A stretch of 64,000 nt of DNA, from contig JAUFSD010000006.1 of NCBI GenBank assembly GCA_033030425.1, positions 1-64,000 on the forward strand. Reading direction: 5' to 3'. The translations under genes were made by a program, and so were the position numbers. Each line of letters opens with the position of its first letter. Within the stretch, counting starts at the first letter, position 1. The DNA comes from Verpa conica. Lineage: Eukaryota > Ascomycota > Pezizomycetes > Pezizales > Morchellaceae. The notes under the pieces are model-generated. The model was not told where the DNA came from, did no database searches, and saw nothing but the letters and a program-made list of their open reading frames with translations. This document shows positions 9,563 through 19,305 of the stretch, piece by piece.

Positions 9563-10059
9563 CGAAATTGTGACATGGACCGAGTGATATCTCGTGACTC
9601 GTGAGACAAGCAGGCAGCAGGCAAGCAGGCAAGCAGGCAGACAAGCAGGCAGCGACGTCAGAGACAGGTCCCAGGCAGGTAGGGGGCTACGAAGCGCATC
9701 GAGCGTCGAATATGCGCACTGCAGCCGCGCCTTATTGTGGTCAGGGGCTTCCGCGGTGTTCGGGCAACCTGCAGCAGCGCGCAGCCGAGAGGCAGGCAAA
9801 AAAGTACCCGACCGTGTCTAGGTACATAGAGAGAGAGCTTATGACCGCCAAGACACTGTCTGATTGTCCCTCTCTGGAAATATAGATACACAAGGGACTA
9901 AAAAAGTCGCCAAAATCTCGCTCCCAGCCGAAAACCACCATGGATCGCGCCGTGGATCGAGCAGGTCTCATGGCTGCAATGCAGGGAGGTCCATATAGGG
10001 GGTCTATATAAGAGGTCTATAGGGGGGGTCGGTATGGGGGGCTTGCACCAGCGCCGAGG
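9563..10059. repeat. Telomere-associated block A, copy 3
   Basis: The boundary motif is at 9580, followed by CAGG/CAAG microsatellite, the GTACATAGAGAGAGAGCTTA segment, the CGCTCCCAGCCGAAAACCAC segment and a closing G-rich TCTATAGGGGGGG run. The middle part (about 9680-9760) is more diverged than in other copies. Confidence 0.75.
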
Positions 10060-10470
10060 CAAGCCGAGTGATAGGTCAAGATTCTAGTAATCCGTACATA
10101 AAAGCACACTTTTTACTATTATTAGGGGGTCTCTATATACCAGCCAGTATACCCACCGAGTTTCAGCAATTTGGGACCACTCCATTATTTTGTATATTTA
10201 CTAGTGCTGAGATATTCGCTAGACTAACGCAAAAGTCCCCTGTTTTTGGTGTAGAATAACGCAAAAGTCATGACCAGATGTACACCACAAAAGTCCCATG
10301 TAGCAGCCCCATGGCAACACAGCCACAACCCCCTGTACTCGCCTTTTTTTTTATTGCAATCGACTCTCCAGGTGCTCTTTAGTCTATACCTCTTTAATTA
10401 TAAATACTTTCTTTGTGGTTGTTGTGTTGTCGCCTAGCCACGATTTTGGTCTAGCCACGGTTTGAGGTAT
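10060..10470. repeat. 415-bp block E, copy 2
   Basis: Very similar to 5641-6055 along its whole length, with the boundary motif at 10064 and the end at GTTTGAGGTATAGA. It follows a G-rich end of block A, as copies 1 and 3 do. Confidence 0.85.
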
Positions 10471-11152
10471 AGAGGGAGAGGTCCAGGTGCCGAGACAGAA
10501 GTACCTGGACAAGAGGAAGTGTATGCAAGGTATCACAGGACATATAAACCACTGTCAGCCAGGCCCTACTGTGAAAAAAGACTGCACCTCCCCACTCAAT
10601 AGTGGAAATCGTGACATAGGCCGAGTGATATCTCGTGACTCGTGCGACTGCGCAAGCAGGCAGGCAATAGGCAAGCAAGCAGGCGACGCCATAGAGACGT
10701 CAGAGAGAGACCCCAGGCAGTTAGGCAGGCTGCAAGGCGTCGCGCAGGTCAATATGCAACTCTACACTGCGCACCGTGGTCCAGAGCTCAAGGTGATCGG
10801 GCAACCTGCAGTGGCGCGCAGGCGAGAGGCAAGCGAGGAAGTACCCGACTATGTCCAGGTACATATTGAGAGAGCTTGTGACCGCTAAGACACTGTCTCA
10901 TTGTCCCTCTCTAGAAATATAGATACACAAGGCACTACAAAAGTCGCCAAAACCTCGCTACCAGCCGAAAACCGCCATGGATCAGGCAGGTCCCACGGCT
11001 GCGCCGAAGCAACGCCACAGCGACGTCTGCAGCAGGCGCCCAGGCAGGTAGGGGGTAGGACTGCAGCGCAAAGGGTCTATATGGGGGGGTCTATGGGGGG
11101 GTCTATGGGGGGAGTCTATGGGGGGGGGTCTATGGAGGGGGTCCTTGCGCGC
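10471..11152. repeat. Partial block D followed by block A, copy 4
   Basis: 10483-10602 repeats the first third of block D (GTCCAGGTGCCGAGACAGAA). Block A then follows from the boundary motif at 10621. The closing G-rich tract, 11066-11146, has five TCTATGGGGGGG-type units on this strand and could form G-quadruplexes. Confidence 0.75.
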
Positions 11153-11235
11153 AGGGAAGCGAGGGTTAGGTGAACCTTATTTCCCTCGATCGAAGGAAAT
11201 CAATGGGAGGTGGCGCAATATTGCTTAGTGGCGCC

Positions 11236-11320
11236 TATAAAGTCGCTTTTAATTATGGCGCCATCTATAAAGTCGCTTTTAATTATGGCGCCATCTATAA
11301 AGTCGCTTTTAATTATGGCG
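11236..11320. repeat. 30-bp direct repeat, about three units
   Basis: The unit, starting at 11236, 11266 and 11296, contains TATAAAGTCGCTTTTAATTA and a GGCGCC palindrome. The surrounding 11215-11340 carries further TGGCGC copies. The small ORFs on both strands here are translations of this repeat and are not genes. Confidence 0.9.
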
Positions 11321-11552
11321 CACATAGTGGCGCTGCCAGATAAGGCAGGTGCTGCTAGTCTCGGCAGCGCTTGGCGCTCCCCCACGGAAAATGACCACCC
11401 CTTCTAATGTATATATGGATGTAAAAATCATGGAGTTTAGCGATTCTAAATGTATGGGTCGATTCGCCTTCCTTTTCTCTATCGATCCCTGCTTTCAGCG
11501 CCCGGAAAACCCCAGGCTATATAAGGACTAACTGTGACTTTTCCGCTATTAT

Positions 11553-12185
11553 AGTGTATGCAAGGTATCACAGGACATATAAACCACTGTCAATCAGGCC
11601 CTACTGTGAAAAAGGACTGCACTCCCCCACTCACAAGTCGAAATCGTGACATGGACCGAGTGATATTTCGTGACTCGTGAGATTGCGCAGGCAGCAGGCA
11701 AGCAAGCAGGCAGGCAGGCAAGCAGGCGACGCCATAGAGACGTCAGAGAGAGACGTCAGAGAGAGACACCAGGCAGGTAGGGGTGCTGCAAGGCGCTGCG
11801 CAGGTCAATATGCAGCACTGCATTGCGCGCCGTGGTACAGGGCTCGGGGTGATCGGGCAACCTGCAGCAGCGCGCAGCCGAGAGGCAAGCGAGGAAGTAC
11901 TCGACCATGTCCAGGTACATAAAGAGAGAGCTTGTAACCTCCAAGGCCTTGTCTGATTGCCCCTCTCTAGAAATAAAAATACACAGGGGACTACAAAGGT
12001 GACCAAAACCTCGCTGCCAGCCGAAAACCGCCGTGGATGGAGCAGATCGCACGGCTGCGCTGAAGCAAAGCCACAGCGACGTCTGCAGCAGGTGCCCAGG
12101 CAGGCGGAGGGTAGGGCTGCAGCGCTGGGGGGTCTATATGGGGGGTCAATATGGGGGTCTATGGGGGGCTTGCACCAGCGCGCAG
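11553..12185. repeat. Partial block D end plus block A, copy 5
   Basis: GTATGCAAGGTATCACAGGA (11553) matches 10520 and opens a short D remnant. Block A follows from the boundary motif at 11656, including a local duplication of GACGTCAGAGAGA near 11740-11765, and a final G-rich run before block E. Confidence 0.75.
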
Positions 12186-12601
12186 GCAGGGAACCGAGTG
12201 ATAGTTCATGATTCTAGTAATCCGTACATAAAAGCACACTTTTTACAATCATCAGGGAGTCTCTATATACCAGCCAGTATACCCACTGAGTTTCAGCAAT
12301 TTGGGACCACTCCATTATTTTTTGTATTTACTAGTACTGAGATATTCGCTAGAGTGACGCAAAAGTCCCCTGTTTTTGGTGTGGGGTGACGCAAAAATCA
12401 TGACCAGATATACACCACAAAAGTCCCATGTAGCAGCCCCATGGCAACACAGCCACAACCCCCTGTATTTGCCTTTTTATTTATTGCAATTGATTCTCCA
12501 AGTGCTCTTTAGTCTATACCTCTTTAATTATAAATACTTTCTTTGTGGTTGTTGTGTTGTCGCCTAGCCACGATTTTGGTCTAGCCACGGTTCGAGGTAT
12601 A
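12186..12601. repeat. 415-bp block E, copy 3
   Basis: Third copy of block E, boundary motif at 12194, ending GGTTCGAGGTATAGA. It differs from copies 1 and 2 by scattered substitutions and a shorter T-run near 12473. Confidence 0.85.
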
Positions 12602-12790
12602 GATTGTCACTCTCTAGAAATAAGGATACACAGGAGGCTACAAAAGTCGCCAAAACCTCGCTCCCAGCCGAAAAACCACCATGGATCGAGCAGGTCCCAC
12701 GGCTGCGCAGAAGCAACGCTACAGCGACGTCTGCAGCAGGCGCCCAGGCAGGTGGGGGGTAGGGCTGCAGCGCAGGGGGGTCTATATGGG
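12602..12790. repeat. Block A, 3' half, last copy
   Basis: It starts at the CTCTCTAGAAATAAGGATAC segment and ends in the G-rich GGGGTCTATATGGGGG run, where the last palindrome array begins. Confidence 0.7.
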
Positions 12791-12792
12791 GG

Positions 12793-12954
12793 ACTCCCGC
12801 TCGGGAGTGAGCAAAGCAGCAGCAGAGGACTCCCGTCCGGGAGTAGCCTGATAGTAAGAAGTATAGAAAGACTACTCGAGTGAGTCTTATGCTCCCGAGC
12901 GGGAGCCACACTAAGTCACTCCCGGCCGGGAGTGGACCACTCTATGGCGGGAGT
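12793..12954. repeat. Second palindrome family, ACTCCCG-NN-CGGGAGT
   Basis: Sixteen-base inverted repeats occur at 12793, 12829, 12891 (GCTCCCGAGCGGGAGC) and 12918, with a degenerate copy at 12939. A related imperfect palindrome around CTCGAG lies at 12870-12886. Arms of seven bases flank a two-base centre, the same design as the 14-bp palindromes at 4.7 and 7.4 kb but with an unrelated sequence. Spacing is less regular (21-62 bp). Confidence 0.85.
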
Positions 12955-12959
12955 CAGAG

Positions 12960-13335
12960 GACTGCTTTAAGTAAAAAAGTGAGTTTCTAGCCATAGCCCT
13001 AAGGCTTGACACGCATTTTCGCCCTATAATATATTGTGGAGGAATATATTATATATAATCTAGATGAGGCTCTCGATTTCTATAAGAGTGACCGGGTATT
13101 TTTGTCCCCCTACAATAGTTGATCCCCTGATACGCTTGGTTGAGCCCCCAAAGTCTGCCTTATTTAACATATATATTGGCCTTATCTTAAGTGGTGTACG
13201 GACAAATATGGTATGGGCTTGCAGGCTCCTATGGTGGTTTTCACTCTAGGAATATAGAAGTCATGTTTGGTCACATTCAGGAAGGGGCAAATTTTGGGGA
13301 GCTTAAGAAATATTCGTTTTTATGTATCTAGTTTA
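12960..13335. other. Transition from repeats to single-copy DNA, no gene seen
   Basis: It contains an AT-rich palindromic stretch (ATATATTGTGGAGGAATATA, from about 13028) and short frames only. No feature could be assigned. Confidence 0.5.
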
Positions 13336-14013
13336 TCAAAAGTTCCTCTCGTACATTTGAATGCTAATCAATTTTCTCGACTGCGAGGCCGAGATGACCG
13401 ACTCCTCCAGGCGCGTTCGTACGGCCCTCTCTCTCTCTGGAGTCTGTTTGTGTTCGTAGCGCTCCCCCGCTGATATCCAGGTGTATTTCAAGGCCTGCTT
13501 CGCTGAAAGTCGTAAACCTGGGTCCAGGGCCAGCAACGCCTTCACAAAATTCCTACAGCTCCTACTAACGCCTATTCTTCTGAGGTATTCGGTGGGGAAA
13601 TCTATCTTCCCATCGTAGTATTGTACGATTAAACGAATATCCATGCTGGGAGCTGCTTGGGCCTGTGTAACGCCTGAGTACACGCTGTCATTATCGTCGT
13701 CGTCGTCGTCAGGAATTTCAGTAAACGGTACATAGTCGGTTAGGACCCAATGTACGAGACAGCCCAGTGACCATATATGGACGGCGTTTGTATAAGGTTT
13801 TCCTGAGTTGTATATTTGCTCGGGTGCAGAATATCCAGGTGACATGATGGTGGTATGGAGCTTTGTGTCAGTGGTAGTCTTAGAGATCCCGAAGTCCGCA
13901 AGTATAACATGGATATGGTTCCGGGATGTGGCAAGGACATTCTATAAACGACAGTGAGAAACCGAGTCATCAAGAGCGGAATATGGGAGGGAGGAGACCT
14001 CTGGTTTGATATC
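13336..14013 (-). pseudogene. Protein kinase C-lobe fragment
   Basis: On the minus strand, DIKPE (13999-14013) joins ENVL after a 57-bp GT-AG intron (13942-13998). This gives DIKPENVL, then ILADFGISK with the DFG motif near 13880, a GYSAPEQ (APE-type) motif at 13820-13840, and the WSLGCLVHWVL helix. An acidic run of six Asp sits in the C-lobe, and the conserved late Arg lies in DPGLRLSAKQAL. The catalytic-loop Asp is present, but the two residues before it read GS instead of HR. No N-lobe (glycine loop, VAIK Lys) could be found upstream through 14.4 kb. I infer a truncated subtelomeric kinase gene; an unrecognised upstream exon is the alternative. Kinase identity is secure, subfamily is not. 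Confidence 0.75.
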
Positions 14014-16947
14014 ACTGCCTAGACCGATTTCCGGTACCGACAACAAAGTCTTGTTTGGTATCGCTGAGATATTACGGTACTACCGTACTAATTGTAATAA
14101 GCTGTCGATCTCACACGACCTCAAAGATTCCCTTCTCTAGTAACGCGGTGTGGCGCAGCACTAGCTGAAGAGGCTAGTGATGTAGATAAATAGCTCCGTG
14201 ACCCACAGGTCACAACCAATTGATCATCCTCGTTTTATGACATCTTTGATTGGTAGATCACCAGTCAAAAGAATACAGAGCAGCCCACAGCGGCAAGAAA
14301 AAACGGGGAACCCGAGGCCATCTTGCATGAAAAGGCAACTCCAAGGTCTTGTCAATTATTATGGTATTCACTCAATAAGATTCACTTAACCCTGACCTTC
14401 TAGCCCAACCTCTTTTGTTCGAAATTAGCTTACACTAGGTCGAGGATAGCCAATTTTTTGCGGGTTTATACAGTAGGTGCCGGAAATCTTAAAGGTGTAC
14501 CAAGCTAAAGGAGCATATAACGGTCTTGCGTTCAGGTCAAAATATGTGACCTAGAAAAATAAGCTTAAAAACTATGATTAGGGAGTAAATCAAAGCAGCT
14601 AGGCCCTTTAATGAACATCAAGATCAAAACAGCAACAAGAGTCTAAATTTGCTGTTCATATATATACCAAAATGTAATCTGTATTGATAGTATTTTACAC
14701 CTAGCCCTGGTGCCAAGAGCGCTGCACTCTCCCTTAGCTTGGTACACGTTTAAGAGTTCCGGTACCATACTTCAAACCCGCCTTTCCCGCCAGGATTCAT
14801 ATGATTCAAGGTAGGGAGGTGTAACGGCAAGGCCGGGGCTACTCGGGCCGAGAGGTTACGTGGCACCATGAGACCCGTATGTATAAGCGAGGGGCTGCCG
14901 ACGGTAGGAGAAGGCACGCTATACGTGCGTCATTGCTGTATATAGCGGTGTTCTGGGACTAAGAATAGAACACTATCGGTTTACCAGCTTATAATAAGGT
15001 ACCGTAAAATTACAGGAGATATCTGTGAAAGTACGGGTGCGAGCAATAGAATGATATTTCGATAATGCGCCTAGAGGAGGGGGTAAGCCCGACCTCTTAT
15101 ACCCTACATGCCTATGTGATCGACCGCTGTCGGCCATACTCCAACAATATCTGAACAGTGTATCGACCTGCTCTACCCTCGTTTCTCCAAACAATAAATG
15201 TATGGAAGTGGTTGACTACTACCTTGTGTGTGGACTAGCCTGCGCCACATATCGCCAAGCCTGATTTCCCATACAGTCCTCATACAACCGGCCTTTGATG
15301 CTCTGGCTAACCCCTGTTTCACAATAATTCTACTGGAGACTGTACTCGTGCCCTGTGGTTGTACTCGGGTGTGTGCTTTAAGGCCGAGAACTCGATTCCC
15401 ATACAGTTTCCAGTAGAATTTTTGTGGAAACATAGGGCTTTGCAGCCAATACTGATGCTAGAACCTTCGCCGAGGGCCAAGAAGGCCAATCAAGGTTATT
15501 AGTCTTGCACGCCGCACTTCCACAATAATTCTACCAGATACTGTAAGGGGTAAATATGCGGGCGCCACAAGAGGGGCCTGATAGTGTCTACCCTCATACG
15601 CATAATTTTTTTGGAGGAAAGAAGTATCAGTAGCATTTTATATATCTTTCGGAAATCAAATACTAAAAAGATACTAAAAGAATACCTACAAGATTGCGCT
15701 TTTCCTTAACTCCAAGCTAATAGTTCTTGAGCTTTATCATTATCTTGTATACTAGGTACTGTAGATATTAGAGCCAAATTAAGGTCTTGGAGGTTTTTTT
15801 GCATTGCCTGGGGGCCTCGTAGCTTATATACTATGTTGCTGACTAGCATGGCATAATCAGACCAACCGCAGGCCTATGCCCAACCGGAGAGAGTTCTTGT
15901 TACTTACCCTACACATTAAGCGCAACAAGCTCAGTCAGCTACCAATATTTGTCGATCGCGCAATCAGTGACACTTCGGCAGAGGAGATATAGAGCGAGTG
16001 CTCAGGCCAAGATGCAGATACATCACCATATAACATTGTTGATCTAAACCGACCAACTACCACGTACCTGGTAATCAGGGCCTAGAGCTATCTCACTCTG
16101 GTGAAGAACTTCATCTCCTAAGGATTTTATCTGTCAATGTCATGTTAACACAGCCAGCCACGTGAGCACTGTAGTAGGTGAGACATACATTCGCTGATGC
16201 TCGGAGGTGTAGGCCCGGCATATGGTATTGACAGGGCAGCACTGTCTCATATTCTTCGCCTGGAAATAATAGACACGTGGGAACTACCTGTTCGATCTCT
16301 AACACGTCTTTTATTGCCAACCCTTCGTCAGATACAGTCTCTACCTTTATACAGAGTATCGTCATCAATTATGTCCTCACTAGACAACATATTATAAATA
16401 TCCCATGTTATATATGTATTCGTAAGATTTTCCTAAGAATACCTATCGATGTTTGATAACTCAAAGACCATAACTATTAGGCGCTCTCCTATAGCAAAGG
16501 TCTGGTTCAAATAATATGTGTCTTTGCGTTAATTTTTGCGATAGGGGTTTGTCTAATAATTCGGATGCCAAGGCGTATTTAGAGCTAAAGCGCCGGGACA
16601 GGGTTGATGCTGTCTTAGACTACAGTTGGTCCGCTTAGTTCCGATCAAAATCTAGCCTGGCTCCAATCAGTTGTGGCTGACACGACTCGTCTTGATGTTT
16701 CTAAACACGACTGATCCCTTACATTACATCACACTATGATACAAAGTACTTAGTTCAAACTACTATATTAGAGTAGTCAACGCTTGCTACAGACGCAACC
16801 ATTATCCAAAATAAAGTTCCTTCGAAGAATGTCACTCTTGTGAGAAAGTTACGTCAAACCCACAATCACCCTCTCCACTTAGCATCACCCTTTCCCTTAT
16901 TCAAGAGTTATACTCGGCGCTCTCACTTTTTTTTACCCCCAGATACC
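14014..16947. other. Gene-poor intergenic DNA
   Basis: No ORF here has recognisable protein features. It holds one inverted-repeat element (15402-15545), a half-copy of the same element's right end (about 15316-15344) and scattered short hairpins. The last 100 bp before 16948 are pyrimidine-rich, as expected upstream of a fungal start codon. Confidence 0.5.
15402..15545. mobile_element. MITE family 2, copy 1 (TA-flanked)
   Basis: A 144-bp element begins TACAGTTTCCAGTAGAATTT and ends with its inverted counterpart, finishing CTGTA. The internal part (GCAGCCAATACTGATGCTAG) matches the copy at 26158-26308. TA at each end suggests a Tc1/mariner-type target site. It has no coding capacity. Confidence 0.85.
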
Positions 16948-19305
16948 ATGGCAACTACAGAACAATACAGGACTTCTTACTGGCCATGGAGTCGCACATG
17001 TGAGTCAAAGTAAATACTTGAGCTCTAAGCTAGCTAGGGAAGACTGACAGCCACAGGCCTCCCAGAACCACAACAAATTACTATCACTACCGCCGCGTCT
17101 ACCCCTACGGAAACGAAGAAGACTGTGGTTTCAAAGGATTTACCCTCTATCGTGGCCTGGCACTTCTGGAGCATTGTGCCGTGCCTCGCTGCAGTGGTAC
17201 TACTCTACTTAAATCTCTCTGGTTATGTCATTGGTACGGAAGTTGGCAAATCCCATGAAGGAACAGAAAATATACTTGGCATGCTCCAGGTAGTTGCAAA
17301 GGCTTACGAGGTAACCACGATAGTTTGCCTTGTGAACATTGTACAGCAATGGATTCAATGGGCCCTGATCGGTAGTGGAACACTCTTTGGGCTGTTATGT
17401 GCTGAGAAATCCCTTGGGGGTGTCGACTTCTTGAATTCGAAGGAGTATCTGGCAGCTATCGGCTATGGCTTTCACGGTCTGTTTTGGTGGATTGATGGTG
17501 ACCCGGGAGAGAAAAGGCAGCGGCAACAAGTGTTTTTCCTCTCTGTCTTCATGGCATTGGTATGCCTCTTATGCGCTGTGGTAGGGCCGGCAAGTGCAGT
17601 TTTAATGATTCCGGAACTAGACTGGTTCTTTGAGGGAAACCGAGACTGGATACCGTGGAATGAGCAAGACGTACGATCAGGTTCGCAGTGCTATCCATAC
17701 ATCTTAATCGACCCCCGGCTAGGCACCGGTGAATATATACCTAGTCGAGTAGATACCATACCTATATCCGACTACTGGCGGTACACCTGGTATATGAAGA
17801 ATCCTTATGGTCCAGAGTCACTACGGAGCCTCTATGCCCACCAACAACATAAATTTACGGATCTCGGGCTCTCGATTACGATAAACTCAACTACCACATG
17901 GGACCGTCCCATTTTCCCCGGGGCCAACTGGACTGGTGGTACGAGGTTCACAACTGGTGTTCGTTGGGACACTAGATATATGAGTAGTTCTTTATCGGAT
18001 TACCATCCAAAACCGCATAATAGGGGCTCAAAGTCTCAGTTTGTCGTCGATATGAGCGGAATAGTGGCAGATGCGGTATGCAGAAGAAGGCACAAGGTGC
18101 CCTGTAATAGTGGTAATAGTTCGGCATGGTGCTACATGCATGCAACCATGGATGATGATAAGGGCGAGCTACTAAGTAGCCAAGACCTGCTACTCATGGT
18201 TAACCACAGCTGGGGGGGAGATATTGATACAGTAATGCTTCCGAGGTTTTGGATGAGTGAAGGTCCAAGAATAAAGAACAGAAAATTCACGGACTCCATT
18301 GTCTTCGTTTTCGAAGACTCCACCGAATCGCCAATCCCAGACCCATTACTCACAGTTTGCTCGATAAATGCCACCTTACACTCAGTAACTGCCATATCAC
18401 CCAGTACCATGTTTTCGGCGGACCTACTTCATTTCTTTGACTATCTGGCTTACTTCACGTCTACACCACACACCCCAGGTCCACCACGAACCTTCCTCTA
18501 CCACGAAAACTGGCTTGATATGATCCACGAAGATCTAGTGGTCCCAGGCCGCATGCCAGACGCGGTCATGCAGCATGGAAACAAAACGTACCTGCCACGT
18601 ACCGAACTAAGAGCAACAGAGAATACCCTCCTAAAGCCCTGGGCGATTGGGATTCAAAATGCAGACTCATACACTGGCAGCCCTATTTGGTGGCCTGATG
18701 ACAGTTCAAATTACACGGAAGCAGGGGAAGTGGAGTTGGTTGTGGGTGGCGCTTACCTATCGATTCTTTCGAGAATACTAAAGCAATCAAATTCGCAGTA
18801 CTCGATGTCCTTTGTTCCGAATGATTTTAGTAGGGCAGGCAAAACGCAGGAATACGCTGAAGAATTAATGCCCGAACCCGTGATAAACTGTCAATATAGG
18901 TATACTCCTATGAGAATCTACCACGAGATATACGGTTATAAGTCGACATCGACCGCCGCAATTCTTAGCATGGCTGTGCTCATCACTCTCCTTCTTATCG
19001 CGATATCTGGCTCAATATGGCAATGCCGAAAAGGTGCTATTGTCAGGGCGTGGAATTCTATCCCAGAATATGCTACCCTGTGCCTTGGGACGAACCCGGA
19101 GCTAGGTGGAATAGAGAACACATGTGCGGGGATTCGTTCAAAGGAAACGATGGAGAGATTCGTCAAGATAAGGGAGACAACACCGGATCATTTAGAGTTA
19201 ATTGTATCCCCATTCCCTACTCTTGGAAACCTAAATGAAGTCCAACCGGGCAAAGAATATGGATTTTTGGGAAATAATACAAGAAAAGATAGGTTGTGTA
19301 CGTAG
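16948..19305 (+). CDS. Large fungal membrane glycoprotein, unknown function
   Basis: Proposed exons are 16948-16999 and 17051-19305 (51-bp intron, GTGAGT donor, ACAG acceptor), giving 768 aa. The long frame has no ATG at its beginning; the upstream ATG after ATACC and the phase-correct splice provide one. Near the N-terminus are about three membrane segments (around VAWHFWSIVPCLAAVVLLY, WALIGSGTLFGLLC and VFFLSVFMALVCLLCAVV, the last followed by GPASAVLMIP). A long loop follows with at least seven N-glycosylation sequons (for example NSTT, NWTG, NHSW, NKTY). One last membrane helix (ILSMAVLITLLLIAISGSIW) precedes a short cytosolic tail. This architecture is common among uncharacterised Pezizomycotina proteins. 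I know of no assigned activity. The exon 1 call is inference. Confidence 0.75.

Noticed and set aside
14700..14800. Possible tRNA-like sequence
   Set aside because: A TTCAAA-type segment and local pairing are present, but no convincing A box, B box or acceptor stem could be formed.
17125..17127. GTG as the start of the 726-codon frame
   Set aside because: Nuclear fungal genes start at ATG. An upstream ATG exon (16948-16999) splices in phase and was preferred.
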